Source: Thermocrinis sp. (GTDB lineage: Bacteria; Aquificota; Aquificia; Aquificales; Aquificaceae). From it: a stretch of DNA of 14,637 bases. The number at the start of each line of letters is the position of its first letter. Positions within the stretch are counted from its first letter, which is position 1. The notes beneath the pieces are model-generated. The model was not told the origin of the DNA. It searched no databases and saw only the letters and a program-made list of their open reading frames with translations. The translations under genes were made by a program, and so were the position numbers. The stretch is from positions 1 through 14,637 of the forward strand of contig WYEK01000115.1 in the NCBI GenBank assembly GCA_009903855.1. Reading direction: 5' to 3'. This document shows, one piece after another, positions 1-7,486 of this stretch.

Positions 1-206
1 AAAGATTTAGCCAGTGTGAAGACGGGAGTGTTTGTGATATAGGATAGGATAAACAGGGCACAGAGTTGGAGGTCAGAGACTTTTGGAGGTCTGCCTGCCT
101 TTTTCTTTTCCTGATCAACTCCAAGGTAGAAAGTTAGGGACTGTAGGATCATTTGGTATAAACTATAGAGGTGATTTTTCATGTTATTACCTCCTTGGTG
201 GGGTTT

Positions 207-244
207 GGGGGTATTATAAGCCCCCTCCTTGCCAAAGCTTTTTT
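207..244 (+). terminator. Possible weak terminator-like hairpin
   Basis: GGGGG at 207-211 can pair with CCCCC at 221-225 around a 9-base loop. TTTTTT follows at 239-244, but 13 bases after the stem, which is far for an intrinsic terminator. It could end a transcript entering from the left, before the dksA-like promoter at 266. It might equally be an unrelated structure. Confidence 0.25.
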
Positions 245-265
245 CCTAAGAGATTTACAGCTTCT

Positions 266-294
266 TTGAATTTCTCACCCGACGTATATATTAT
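266..294 (+). promoter_or_regulatory. Sigma-70-type promoter for the dksA-like/adh pair
   Basis: TTGAAT (266-271) and TATTAT (289-294) are separated by exactly 17 bases. The spacer carries TCACCCGACGTAT (275-287), which recurs with one change upstream of dnaX (14163-14175). A second -10-like TATAAT sits at 301-306. A strong Shine-Dalgarno site, AGGAGG at 315-320, lies 7 bases before the ATG at 328. Confidence 0.5.
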
Positions 295-327
295 ATCCCT
301 TATAATCAAAAAACAAGGAGGTTTGGT

Positions 328-771
328 ATGCTAACACCAGAACAGTTAAAGGTTTTGAAAGAAAGACTTGAAGAAGAAAAGGCAAAGCTTTTGGAAAGGT
401 TCAGAAAAATTGAAGACACGCAGAGTAGGATCGGAGAGCAGATAAGGGAGCCAGGGGACCAAGAGGACATAAGCCAGATGACTTACACCCAAGAGGTCCT
501 TGACAACCTTTCTGCAAGGGAGATGTTCGTGATAAGGGAGATAGACTATGCACTGCAAAAGCTTCAAGCGGGCACCTACGGTGTATGCGAGTACTGCGGA
601 GAATACATAGAATATGAGAGACTGCTAGCTATACCTTGGACTAGATACCATGCAGCCTGCGCAGAAAAAGCAGAGGAAGAGGGCATAGTGCCTACCTATA
701 CACCACTTATTTTTGAAGGTACACTTCCAGAGGAGATGGAGATTCAGAGGGAAGATATCACAGAAGCATGA
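328..771 (+). CDS. DksA/TraR-family zinc-finger protein
   Basis: This 147-residue protein has the layout of the DksA/TraR family, which binds RNA polymerase through the secondary channel and modulates initiation. Residues 1-80 are predicted helical and very charged, consistent with the coiled coil; the acidic GDQED at 43-47 sits where DksA carries its tip aspartates. The zinc finger follows: C87-x2-C90, then 17 residues, then H108-x2-C111. The canonical third cysteine is therefore replaced by histidine at the same spacing. A short acidic tail follows. It is about the length of E. coli DksA (151 residues), but many Aquificales and Firmicutes homologues are named only as TraR/DksA family, so I give no symbol. 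The start is fixed by AGGAGG 7 bases upstream. Its stop overlaps the start of the next gene (ATGA). Confidence 0.9.
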   Translation: MLTPEQLKVLKERLEEEKAKLLERFRKIEDTQSRIGEQIREPGDQEDISQMTYTQEVLDNLSAREMFVIREIDYALQKLQAGTYGVCEYCGEYIEYERLLAIPWTRYHAACAEKAEEEGIVPTYTPLIFEGTLPEEMEIQREDITEA

Positions 772-1928
772 AGTTTGATTTTTACCTCCCTGTTGAGGTC
801 CTCTTTGGGAGTGGAAGGCTAGACGCCTTAGGAGAGGTTGCCAAAAGGTACGGCTACAGGGCAATAATCATAACAGGTAAAAACAGCACCAAAGAAAACG
901 GAGCTTTAGAGAGGGCTATTCATTCCCTTAAAAAATGGGGTGCGGAGGAGGTGATCCTTTACGACCGGGTGGAGCCAAACCCTACCGATCAAATGGTAAA
1001 TGAAGCGAGCGCCCTGGTGGTGGAAAACAAAATAGACTACATAGTGGGCTTGGGGGGAGGAAGTGCCTTGGACACCGCCAAAGCGGTTTCCATCGTTTCC
1101 TCCAACGAGGGCTACGCATGGGATTATGTGAACTATCCAGAAGGTCCCAGGCTCATTCCCTACCTCAACAGACCGGTAATATGCATACCAACCACCGCGG
1201 GCACGGGTAGTGAGGTAAACAGATACTCGGTTATATCAAACCCAAAGAGAAAGGAAAAGCTGGTCATCTCCCACTCCCTGAACTATCCAAAGGTTGCCAT
1301 CATAGACCCAACCCTGACCCTTTCCATGAGCCCAAGGCTAACCGCCATCACGGGAGTGGATGCCTTTGTCCATGCCCTTGAATCCCTTACCAACAAGGTG
1401 GAGAACATCTTTGCGGATGATTTGGCAGTAAGAGCACTGAGGATTATCAAAGAGTGGCTACCGGTGGCGGTTAACGAGCCGGAGAATCTAACCGCGAGGG
1501 AGTGGATGAGCTATGCGTCCATGCTGGCGGGCATAGCCATAGACAAAAAGAGGGTAGCCCTAATACACGGCATGGAACACCCCGTTTCCGCCCACTATCC
1601 GAATATAGCCCACGCGGAGGGACTTGCGGCGCTCGCCCCGGCAATAACCGCCTTCAACTACAAAGGGAACCCACAAAAGTACGCCCTCTTTGCAGAGATT
1701 ATGGGCTACGAACCAAAGCCAGAAAAGGCTGTGGATGCGGTCATTGAGCTCTTGGAAAAGGTGGGCTTGAGGGTTTCTCTCAAAGAGCTTGGTGTGGAAA
1801 GGGAGAAGTTAGAGAGACTAACAGAAGATACCTATATGCTCTCCAGAGGACTCTTTCCTATAAACCCGGTGGAGCCCACCGTGGAAGACATATACGAGCT
1901 CTATGTAAAGGCCTATGAAGGCTTTTGA
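768..1928 (+). CDS. Iron-containing alcohol dehydrogenase
   Basis: A 386-residue group III (Fe-ADH) NAD(P)-dependent alcohol dehydrogenase, expected to interconvert an alcohol and its aldehyde or ketone in the cytoplasm. The N-terminal Rossmann-like part carries GGGSALDTAK at 96-105 for the dinucleotide phosphates and PTTAGTGSE at 141-149. The C-terminal helical part carries the metal ligands: D198 and H202 in GVDAFVHALES, H267 in IHGMEHP, and H282 in NIAHAEG. H271 matches the family's extra active-site histidine. The gap H271-H282 is one residue longer than in FucO-type enzymes, so substrate range cannot be inferred. Length is normal for the family. Its ATG overlaps the stop of the DksA-like gene by 4 bases, implying co-translation. 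The 3' end overlaps the convergent rnr gene by 16 bases, with no terminator between them. Confidence 0.93.
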   Translation: MKFDFYLPVEVLFGSGRLDALGEVAKRYGYRAIIITGKNSTKENGALERAIHSLKKWGAEEVILYDRVEPNPTDQMVNEASALVVENKIDYIVGLGGGSALDTAKAVSIVSSNEGYAWDYVNYPEGPRLIPYLNRPVICIPTTAGTGSEVNRYSVISNPKRKEKLVISHSLNYPKVAIIDPTLTLSMSPRLTAITGVDAFVHALESLTNKVENIFADDLAVRALRIIKEWLPVAVNEPENLTAREWMSYASMLAGIAIDKKRVALIHGMEHPVSAHYPNIAHAEGLAALAPAITAFNYKGNPQKYALFAEIMGYEPKPEKAVDAVIELLEKVGLRVSLKELGVEREKLERLTEDTYMLSRGLFPINPVEPTVEDIYELYVKAYEGF

Positions 1929-4015
1929 GTCTCCGCCAAGACAAAGCTTAACCTACCCCTCTCTTCATCCACCGATACTAACTTTACCCTAACTTTGTCT
2001 CCCAGACGATAGATTTTACCCGTTCTATAGCCCACAAGCCGGTGGGCTTTTTCGTCGTATATGTATTCATCCTCCTCCAAAGAGGACAAGCTGACCAAAC
2101 CCTCCACCAAGTAATCTTTAAGCTCCACAAAAAAGCCAAAGGATACCACACCCGTTATTATAGCCTCAAACTCCTCCCCTATGTGCGCCTTCATGAACCT
2201 TACCTTTAACCGGTCTATGGCTTCCCTTTCCACATCCTCCGCCAACTCCTCCTGTAGGGAAAGATGCTCTCCCACCATTTCCAAGTAGCTAACCGTCTGC
2301 TCGTAGTCTATGCTTTCTCCTCTGAGGGCTTTCTTCAAAAGCCTATGAACCACCAGGTCCGCATACCTTCTTATTGGAGAGGTAAAGTGTGTGTAACCAT
2401 CGCTGGCAAGTCCAAAGTGTCCCAAATTGTGTGGAGAATACCTTGCCTTCATCATACTACGCAAGGTCAAAAACCTAACCAAGTGCTCTTCATCCCTACC
2501 TTCAAAGTCCTCTATAATCTTTTGGAAAAACTTGGGCTCAAGGGAAAACCTTTTAACTTTGTAGCCAAGTCCCTCCAAGATCTCCAACAGATTTTCCACC
2601 TTTTTAGGGTCTGGTTTTTCATGAATCCTGTAAAGGCAGGGATATCCTACGCTGGTAAGATGCTTTGCCACCGTTTCGTTGGCGGAGATCATAAAGTGCT
2701 CTATAATTCGGTGGGCTATGTGGCGCTCATAGGGCACTATGGCGGTAGGTTCCCCATACTCATCCACGATCAACTCTGCCTCTGGCAGGTCAAAGTCTAT
2801 GCTACCCCTCTCCCACCTTCTGTAAGAGAGAATCCTGTATAGGTTCTCCATGAGCCTGAGTGGTTCTACAAGGTCTGGATACTTTTTCTCAAGGGCTGGG
2901 TCTCCTACGATAAGTCGCAGGGCCTCATCATAGGTTAGCCTTGCCTTGCTTCTTATTACGCTCTCGTAGATGTCGTACCATAGCAGATCCCCCTTCGGGC
3001 TAAATACCATCTCACAGGTAAAGGCAAGCTTGTCCTCATTGGGCTTTAGACTGCAAAGGTCCGCAGAGAGCCTTTCCGGTAGCATGTGGATTGCCCTGTC
3101 GGGCAGATAAAAGGTAAAGCCCCTCTCAAAGGCGCTCCTGTCAAGGGCAGAACCCTCCTTCACAAAGTAAGACACATCCGCTATATGCACCCAAAGGCGG
3201 TAGTTCCCCTCGGGTGTTTTTTCTATGGCAACCGCATCGTCAAAGTCCCTCGCCCTTGGTGGGTCTATGGTAAAGCATATCTGATCCCTTAGGTCCCTTC
3301 TTCTCTTGAGCTCCTTCTCCCAATCTATGGAAAGGCTTTGGGCTTCCTTTAGAACTTCCGGCTCGTAATCCTGAGGTAGCTTATACTTGTGGATGATTAT
3401 ATCCACAATGAGGTTCTTTTCTGCTGGGTCTCCAAGGACCTTTTTAACTTTGCCCAGTATTGGGCTTCCTTTGGAAGGGTATCGCACAATTTCTGCCAAT
3501 ACTACGGTGCCTTCCTTTAACTCTTTGCAGGCATCCTTTGTTAGAAGGACCCGGTGAAAGCTGTTCTGGTCCAAGGGAACTCCCACACACTGTCCCTTTT
3601 CTTTTTTTACAGAACAGACCAGCTCCTTTGTGCCCCTCTTTAGGACCTTTAGCACCCTTATTTCCTTTTTGCCCTTGAATTTCACCACCTTAGCCTTTAT
3701 TCTGTCTCCGTTTAAAAGCCTTTCCATCTCAAGGGGTGGTATGTATATATCCTTTTTACCTTCTCCCACCTCAAGAAAACCAAAGCCGTTGGGATTTGCC
3801 AAAACTGTACCTACTACCATCTCCTCCTGTGCCAACCTATACCTTCCGCCCTCCACTATGATGGTTCCCTCTTTTTTTAGCTTTTTTAACAGTTTTTTCA
3901 ACGCTTTTCTACCCTTTTTGTCCAAGGAAAGAAAGTGGGTAAGCTCGTTAAAGTGCATAGGCTTTTTGCTAAGGGCTTTTATAATATCCTTCTCCTCAAG
4001 GGAATATTCAGCCAT
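1913..4015 (-). CDS. rnr: Ribonuclease R (RNB-family 3'-5' exoribonuclease)
   Basis: This 700-residue protein has the full RNase II/R order. A winged-helix domain occupies about 5-62, cold-shock/OB domains about 66-215, the RNB catalytic domain about 225-570, and a C-terminal S1 domain about 612-695. The magnesium-binding aspartates are D251, D257, D259 and D260 in TIDPPRARDFDD. The conserved HFTSPIRRYADLVVHR block at 543-558 is also intact. The winged helix plus length point to RNase R rather than RNase II. The enzyme degrades structured RNA processively from the 3' end, in mRNA decay and rRNA quality control. A weak AGAGG lies only 2 bases before the ATG, so initiation may be unusual, but no better start exists. 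It is divergent from folC across 43 bases and convergent with the alcohol dehydrogenase gene. Confidence 0.96.
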   Translation of the reverse strand: MAEYSLEEKDIIKALSKKPMHFNELTHFLSLDKKGRKALKKLLKKLKKEGTIIVEGGRYRLAQEEMVVGTVLANPNGFGFLEVGEGKKDIYIPPLEMERLLNGDRIKAKVVKFKGKKEIRVLKVLKRGTKELVCSVKKEKGQCVGVPLDQNSFHRVLLTKDACKELKEGTVVLAEIVRYPSKGSPILGKVKKVLGDPAEKNLIVDIIIHKYKLPQDYEPEVLKEAQSLSIDWEKELKRRRDLRDQICFTIDPPRARDFDDAVAIEKTPEGNYRLWVHIADVSYFVKEGSALDRSAFERGFTFYLPDRAIHMLPERLSADLCSLKPNEDKLAFTCEMVFSPKGDLLWYDIYESVIRSKARLTYDEALRLIVGDPALEKKYPDLVEPLRLMENLYRILSYRRWERGSIDFDLPEAELIVDEYGEPTAIVPYERHIAHRIIEHFMISANETVAKHLTSVGYPCLYRIHEKPDPKKVENLLEILEGLGYKVKRFSLEPKFFQKIIEDFEGRDEEHLVRFLTLRSMMKARYSPHNLGHFGLASDGYTHFTSPIRRYADLVVHRLLKKALRGESIDYEQTVSYLEMVGEHLSLQEELAEDVEREAIDRLKVRFMKAHIGEEFEAIITGVVSFGFFVELKDYLVEGLVSLSSLEEDEYIYDEKAHRLVGYRTGKIYRLGDKVRVKLVSVDEERGRLSFVLAETQKPS

Positions 4016-4042
4016 AGCCTCTGCTGAGGTTTAAAATTTTAA

Positions 4043-4048
4043 TACTAT
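4043..4048 (+). promoter_or_regulatory. Candidate -10 box for folC
   Basis: TACTAT ends 10 bases before the folC ATG. There is no clear -35 hexamer and no Shine-Dalgarno site. If used, transcription would begin about 4 bases before the start codon. The call rests mainly on the same spacing seen at tnpB and dnaX. Confidence 0.25.
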
Positions 4049-4058
4049 TTTTATTACG

Positions 4059-5315
4059 ATGATGGTGGAAGATCAAATTCCCTATGAACTTTATAAATAT
4101 GAACTTTATAAAGGAAAAGATTACCACATTGGACCCACCTTAGAGCGAATTGAAAAGGCGGTTGAGTATGTGGGTTTAAAAAAGCCCTCCTATGTTTCCC
4201 TCTTGGTGGGAGGCACCAATGGGAAGGGTTCTACCTGTGCCTTTGCGGAGCGCATTCTGAGGGAGCATGGCTACAAAACCGGTTGGTTTGTATCTCCCCA
4301 CCTTTACGATGAAAAGGAGAGGTGGAGGCTGAACGGACAAAAGATAGAGGAAGAGAGGTTAAAGGAGTATGTAAAGGAGCTAAAGGGTGTCTTTGAGAGG
4401 TTTAACCTTACCTACTTTGAAGCTTGCACCCTAATAGCCCTAAAGTTCTTTGAGGATGAGAAGGTAGATTTTGCGGTCTTTGAGGTGGGAATGGGAGGCA
4501 GATGGGACGCCACCAAGACCTGCAGACCTTCCGCCTGTGCCATCACCAACGTTCAAAGGGACCATGTAAAGTGGCTGGGTAAAAGTCCCGAAGAGAGGGC
4601 TTACGAAAAGCTGGGCATATATGTACCCGGCAGACCCATTGTGATCGGTAGTCCCAAAGAACCTTTGTATCCCAAAGCCTTGGAGCTATGCGATTTGAAG
4701 GACCTGATCGTGGCGGGCATGGACTTTTTTGCCTACGGCAAGGTGGAAGGCATGCAAACCTACTTGGAGAACTTCAGCTCGGACTTTTTTTCAATAAACT
4801 CCGCCAAGCTGGGACTTTGGGGCAAGTGGCAAATAGACAATGCCAGCGTAGCCATTGCCTTGGTAAGTCAGGTAATAAAACTAAACGAGGACAAAACGCG
4901 AAAGGCCCTTGAAGAGACAAGGTGGGAAGGGAGGATGGAAATCTTAAGGAAAAACCCTTTGCTGATAATAGACGGTGCCCATAACCCGGATGGTGTCAAG
5001 AGGGTAGTCCATCAGTTGATAAAACATGGCATAAAGCTAACTCCCGTATTTACCGGGCTAAAGGACAAGGAGTGGAGAGAGTCCATGACTTTCCTCCGAA
5101 AGCTTTCGGAAAAAATCTATTTGGTGCCCATCAACCACCACAGGGGAGAGGAACTATCTGAACTGGTGCAACATGCCCAAAGGCTGAACTTTAGGGAGGT
5201 CGTCCCTCTGAGCTCTGCGAGGGATGTTTTTGGGCTAAAGGAAGATGTGCTGGTGCTCGGCTCTCTATACTTGTTGGGAGAAGTAAAGGAATGTCTGGAA
5301 GAAAAGAGGGAGTAG
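4059..5315 (+). CDS. folC: Folylpolyglutamate synthase / dihydrofolate synthase
   Basis: A 418-residue Mur-ligase-family enzyme that adds glutamate to folates using ATP; some homologues also make dihydrofolate from dihydropteroate. The P-loop GTNGKGST is at 52-59, SPHL at 79-82, and the Mg-site region FEVGMGGRWDATK at 141-153. DH at 168-169 and K184 (candidate carbamylated lysine) follow, and DGAHNP marks the C-terminal domain at 305-310. Length matches the family. The usual EVGLGGRLDAT is altered to EVGMGGRWDAT. The start is an ATGATG pair without a Shine-Dalgarno site. The N-terminal YELYK is duplicated by an exact 15-bp tandem repeat (4083-4112), and a start at a later Met would lose the conserved N-terminus. 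Its 3' end overlaps engB by 25 bases. Confidence 0.95.
   Translation: MMVEDQIPYELYKYELYKGKDYHIGPTLERIEKAVEYVGLKKPSYVSLLVGGTNGKGSTCAFAERILREHGYKTGWFVSPHLYDEKERWRLNGQKIEEERLKEYVKELKGVFERFNLTYFEACTLIALKFFEDEKVDFAVFEVGMGGRWDATKTCRPSACAITNVQRDHVKWLGKSPEERAYEKLGIYVPGRPIVIGSPKEPLYPKALELCDLKDLIVAGMDFFAYGKVEGMQTYLENFSSDFFSINSAKLGLWGKWQIDNASVAIALVSQVIKLNEDKTRKALEETRWEGRMEILRKNPLLIIDGAHNPDGVKRVVHQLIKHGIKLTPVFTGLKDKEWRESMTFLRKLSEKIYLVPINHHRGEELSELVQHAQRLNFREVVPLSSARDVFGLKEDVLVLGSLYLLGEVKECLEEKRE
4083..4112 (+). repeat. 15-bp tandem duplication inside folC
   Basis: TATGAACTTTATAAA occurs twice, head to tail and in frame (4083-4097 and 4098-4112). It doubles the peptide YELYK at residues 9-18. The unit is AT-rich and consistent with a replication slippage event near the 5' end of the gene. 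Confidence 0.95.
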
Positions 5316-5857
5316 TTTTTGTAGGCTCTTTTAGGGAGAACTTTCCAGAGGATCACAAAAGGCATGTAGTCTTTGTGGGAAGGTCCAATGTGGGTAAATC
5401 CTCCCTTATAAACATGCTGGTGGGAAGGAAGGTGGCCCATGTTAGCAAGGAACCAGGCAGGACGAGGGCCATTAACTTCTTCCTCTGGAATGATGAGCTA
5501 TATCTGGTAGATGTGCCTGGTTATGGCTACGCAAAGGTTTCCGGCGAAGAAAGGGAAAAATGGAGGCTTATGATGGAAAAATACTTTACCCAGTGCAGAG
5601 AAAAAATCCAATGGGTGTTTTTGCTCATAGACAGCCAAGTTGGTCCTACACCCTTAGACAGGTCTATGATAGAGTTTCTTTCTTCTTTTAACCTACCCTA
5701 TGTGCTTGTTTTGACAAAGGAAGATAAAGCAGACCAAAAGGAAAAAGAGAAAACCATAAAGGAACTGATCCTTCTTTCGAAAGCACCCATTGTTATAACA
5801 TCAGCCAAGGAGGGAAAGGGTAAAAAAGAGCTTTTAAAGTTTCTGAAAGTTGAATAA
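5291..5857 (+). CDS. engB: Ribosome biogenesis GTPase EngB/YsxC
   Basis: A 188-residue TRAFAC-class GTPase of the EngB/YsxC/YihA family, which assists late assembly of the large ribosomal subunit. The G motifs are in order: G1 GRSNVGKSS at 30-38, G2 threonine T58 in the family signature PGRTR, G3 DVPGYG at 74-79, G4 TKED at 142-145 and G5 SAK at 171-173. Length is typical (about 190-210). The start lies inside the end of folC (25-base overlap). GGGAG at 5276-5280 and AAGGA immediately before the ATG are possible ribosome sites. Termination-reinitiation coupling with folC is likely. A promoter for the next gene appears to overlap its stop codon. Confidence 0.96.
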   Translation: MSGRKEGVVFVGSFRENFPEDHKRHVVFVGRSNVGKSSLINMLVGRKVAHVSKEPGRTRAINFFLWNDELYLVDVPGYGYAKVSGEEREKWRLMMEKYFTQCREKIQWVFLLIDSQVGPTPLDRSMIEFLSSFNLPYVLVLTKEDKADQKEKEKTIKELILLSKAPIVITSAKEGKGKKELLKFLKVE

Positions 5858-5880
5858 ATTTAGGTAAATTGTGGTAGAAT
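5850..5880 (+). promoter_or_regulatory. Possible promoter for the RHH-like gene and hisC
   Basis: TTGAAT (5850-5855) and TAGAAT (5875-5880) have recognisable hexamers but a 19-base spacer, longer than optimal. The -35 box overlaps the engB stop codon. The 55-base gap and a strong GAGGAGG Shine-Dalgarno site downstream fit the start of a new transcript. Confidence 0.35.
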
Positions 5881-5912
5881 ATTAGCATAAAACTTTTTGA
5901 GGAGGTTTAAAA

Positions 5913-6167
5913 ATGGCTAAGAGAGGAAGAAAGAAAGGCGGAGCCAGATATAGAAGGATCACCCTTTCTCTGCCCAAAAGGCTTTATTATGTGCTCAATG
6001 GCATAGCCATGGGAGACGAGAGGAAGCTAAACAGATTGATCAAGGGCATCCTTGAGGATAAGCTCATGGAATCCACCGTCGCAGAACTGGAGCTTTATCT
6101 GGGAAGAGGTGAGGAGTTAGAGGAAGAGGAGGAAATGGAAGAAGCAGAGGAAGAAAAGAAGGAATAA
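5913..6167 (+). CDS. Small ribbon-helix-helix-like protein with acidic tail
   Basis: This 84-residue protein is not a family I can name. It opens with a basic arm (KRGRKKGGARYRR, 3-15). A strand-like RITLSLP follows at 15-21. Two amphipathic helices come next (about 22-33 and 37-51). This is the shape of a CopG/Arc ribbon-helix-helix DNA-binding protein, which acts as a dimer. From about residue 67 the tail is almost entirely Glu/Lys. The start is set by GAGGAGG 7 bases upstream of the ATG. It abuts hisC exactly: its TAA is followed at once by the hisC ATG, so the two should be co-translated. A role as a transcription regulator is inference from shape only. It could instead be a nucleoid-type or RNA-binding protein. 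Confidence 0.7.
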   Translation: MAKRGRKKGGARYRRITLSLPKRLYYVLNGIAMGDERKLNRLIKGILEDKLMESTVAELELYLGRGEELEEEEEMEEAEEEKKE

Positions 6168-7223
6168 ATGATCCATCCACGCATAAAGGAACTGTTTGCT
6201 TACAAAACGGAGACCACTCCCTGCAAGGTAAAGCTCTCCTCCAACGAACTACCCATAAAATTTCCGGAGGAAGTTAAAAGAAAAATAGGGGAGGTGGTCT
6301 CCTCCCTACCTTTGAACCGCTACCCAGACCCACATGCATCAGAGCTAAAAGAGGTCATAGCCAAAAGGTTTGGTGTTTCCACGGATAACCTGGTTTTGGG
6401 CAACGGTTCCGACGAGCTCATTCAATACTTAACCATAGCGGTAGGAGAAATAAACAGTCCTGTCCTCTATCCTGTACCCACCTTTCCCATGTATGGTATA
6501 TGTGCCACCGCTTTGGGAAGGGAAAAGGTGGAAGTGCCTCTCAAAGAGGATCTGGACTTAGACTTGGAAGCCCTCTTGAGGGCAGTGGAGGAAAAAAGAC
6601 CCTCCTTAGCCTTCTTCTCTTACCCAAACAATCCCACAGGCAACTGCTTTAGGGAGGACGCCATCAAGAGGGTTAGACAGGAGGGCGTATTTACCGTAAT
6701 AGATGAGGCTTATTATCACTTTTCTGGAAAGACCTTTCTTGCTGACGCCCTTCAAAGGGAGGATACTGTAGTTCTAAGAACCCTTTCCAAGATAGGTTTG
6801 GCGGGTCTGAGAGTGGGCGTGCTGATAGCAAAGGAGGAAATAGCCAGAGAAATAAACAAGCTTAGGCTTCCTTTCAACATAACCTATCCTTCTCAGGCAA
6901 TAGCCAAGCTTGTGTTGGAGGACTTTTACCCTATAATAGAGGAACACGTGCAGATGGTCCTGAGGGAACGGGAAAGGCTGATGAGGGAGCTCTCTAACAT
7001 AGAAGGTGTAAAGGTCTTTCCTTCGGATGCTAACTTTTTCCTGTTTAAAACTCCCTACCCAGCAGGTTTGGTGCACGCTGAGCTTATAAAAGAGGGTGTA
7101 TTGGTTAGGGATGTTTCTTACCTTCCCAACTTGGAAAACTGCCTTAGGGTAAGCGTAGGCTTCCCGGAGGAAAACGACCAATTCTTACAAGCCATGCAAA
7201 GGGTGATGAAGAGGCTATGCTGA
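6168..7223 (+). CDS. hisC: Histidinol-phosphate aminotransferase
   Basis: A 351-residue PLP-dependent class I/II aminotransferase that converts imidazole acetol phosphate and glutamate to histidinol phosphate in histidine synthesis. Hallmarks visible are KLSSNELP near 22-29 (HisC has LxxNE), NRYPDP at 50-55, GNGSDE at 78-83 and NNPTG at 154-158. D179 in VIDEAY pairs with the PLP nitrogen. The PLP lysine is K208 in RTLSKIGLAGLR, with R215 as phosphate ligand. Length matches E. coli HisC (356). Related aromatic or L-threonine-O-3-phosphate aminotransferases share the fold, but the N-terminal pattern favours HisC. No other his gene is nearby, as is common in Aquificales. It starts directly after the stop of the RHH-like gene, and the TnpB element follows 25 bases after its stop. 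Confidence 0.9.
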   Translation: MIHPRIKELFAYKTETTPCKVKLSSNELPIKFPEEVKRKIGEVVSSLPLNRYPDPHASELKEVIAKRFGVSTDNLVLGNGSDELIQYLTIAVGEINSPVLYPVPTFPMYGICATALGREKVEVPLKEDLDLDLEALLRAVEEKRPSLAFFSYPNNPTGNCFREDAIKRVRQEGVFTVIDEAYYHFSGKTFLADALQREDTVVLRTLSKIGLAGLRVGVLIAKEEIAREINKLRLPFNITYPSQAIAKLVLEDFYPIIEEHVQMVLRERERLMRELSNIEGVKVFPSDANFFLFKTPYPAGLVHAELIKEGVLVRDVSYLPNLENCLRVSVGFPEENDQFLQAMQRVMKRLC

Positions 7224-7228
7224 GGGTG

Positions 7229-7243
7229 AGGCTGTTCTAAAAA
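7229..7243 (-). repeat. Element-end motif, copy 1
   Basis: On the minus strand this reads TTTTTAGAACAGCCT, identical over 15 bases to 11487-11501 on the plus strand. It lies just beyond the tnpB stop codon and next to a hairpin, where the right end of an IS605-type element is expected. The two copies face each other as inverted repeats 4.3 kb apart. Confidence 0.6.
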
Positions 7244-7486
7244 ATCCCTCATCTGGACGCCCCTCCAGCCTCTAAAGGGACTAACCTACTCCTCACCCTA
7301 TCCCACGCCCCTTCCACCAACACGGGCTTCAGAGGAGAAAGGTCCCTTGGCAAGACCTTTCCAAGGATAGGGAAGAGGAGGGCTACCTTCAGAACTTGCC
7401 AAGCTACAGAAGAGGCAAGGTTGCCTCTCCCCTGCTCGGGATTCCTTCCATTGGCTCCCTCACAGGAGCTTGACTCGCTCTGAAGG
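7229..7486 (-). ncRNA. Candidate omega (guide) RNA / structured right end of the TnpB element
   Basis: The last ~240 bases of the tnpB frame and the bases after it are GC-rich and full of pairings. CCTTC 7444-7448 with GAAGG 7482-7486 encloses GCTCC 7454-7458 with GGAGC 7465-7469. AGAGGCA 7411-7417 pairs with TGCCTCT 7422-7428. GAAAGGTC 7337-7344 pairs with GACCTTTC 7354-7361, competing with CCTTGG/CCAAGG (7345-7350/7361-7366). TCCCT 7245-7249 with AGGGA 7276-7280 encloses CTGGA/TCCAG (7253-7257/7264-7268). In known TnpB loci the guide RNA scaffold overlaps the 3' end of tnpB and runs to the right end of the element. Its identity here is inferred from position and folding. Confidence 0.4.

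Larger units (their letters stand above)
1..327. other. Non-coding leader region upstream of the dksA-like gene
   Basis: I find no convincing gene here. The open frame at 83-334 translates to a low-quality, Phe/Pro/Tyr-rich peptide with no recognisable motif. The stretch holds a G/C hairpin (GGGGG 207-211 with CCCCC 221-225), a T run at 239-244, and the promoter and Shine-Dalgarno site of the downstream gene (266-320). GGAGGTC occurs twice between 69 and 91. Bases 1-200 contain nothing else I can name. Confidence 0.5.

Noticed and set aside
83..334. 83-codon open frame in the upstream leader
   Set aside because: No Shine-Dalgarno site, peptide composition unlike a real protein, and it runs over the dksA promoter and ribosome site.
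3460..4034. Plus-strand open frames opposite rnr
   Set aside because: Shadows of the well-supported RNase R gene; no motifs or ribosome sites.
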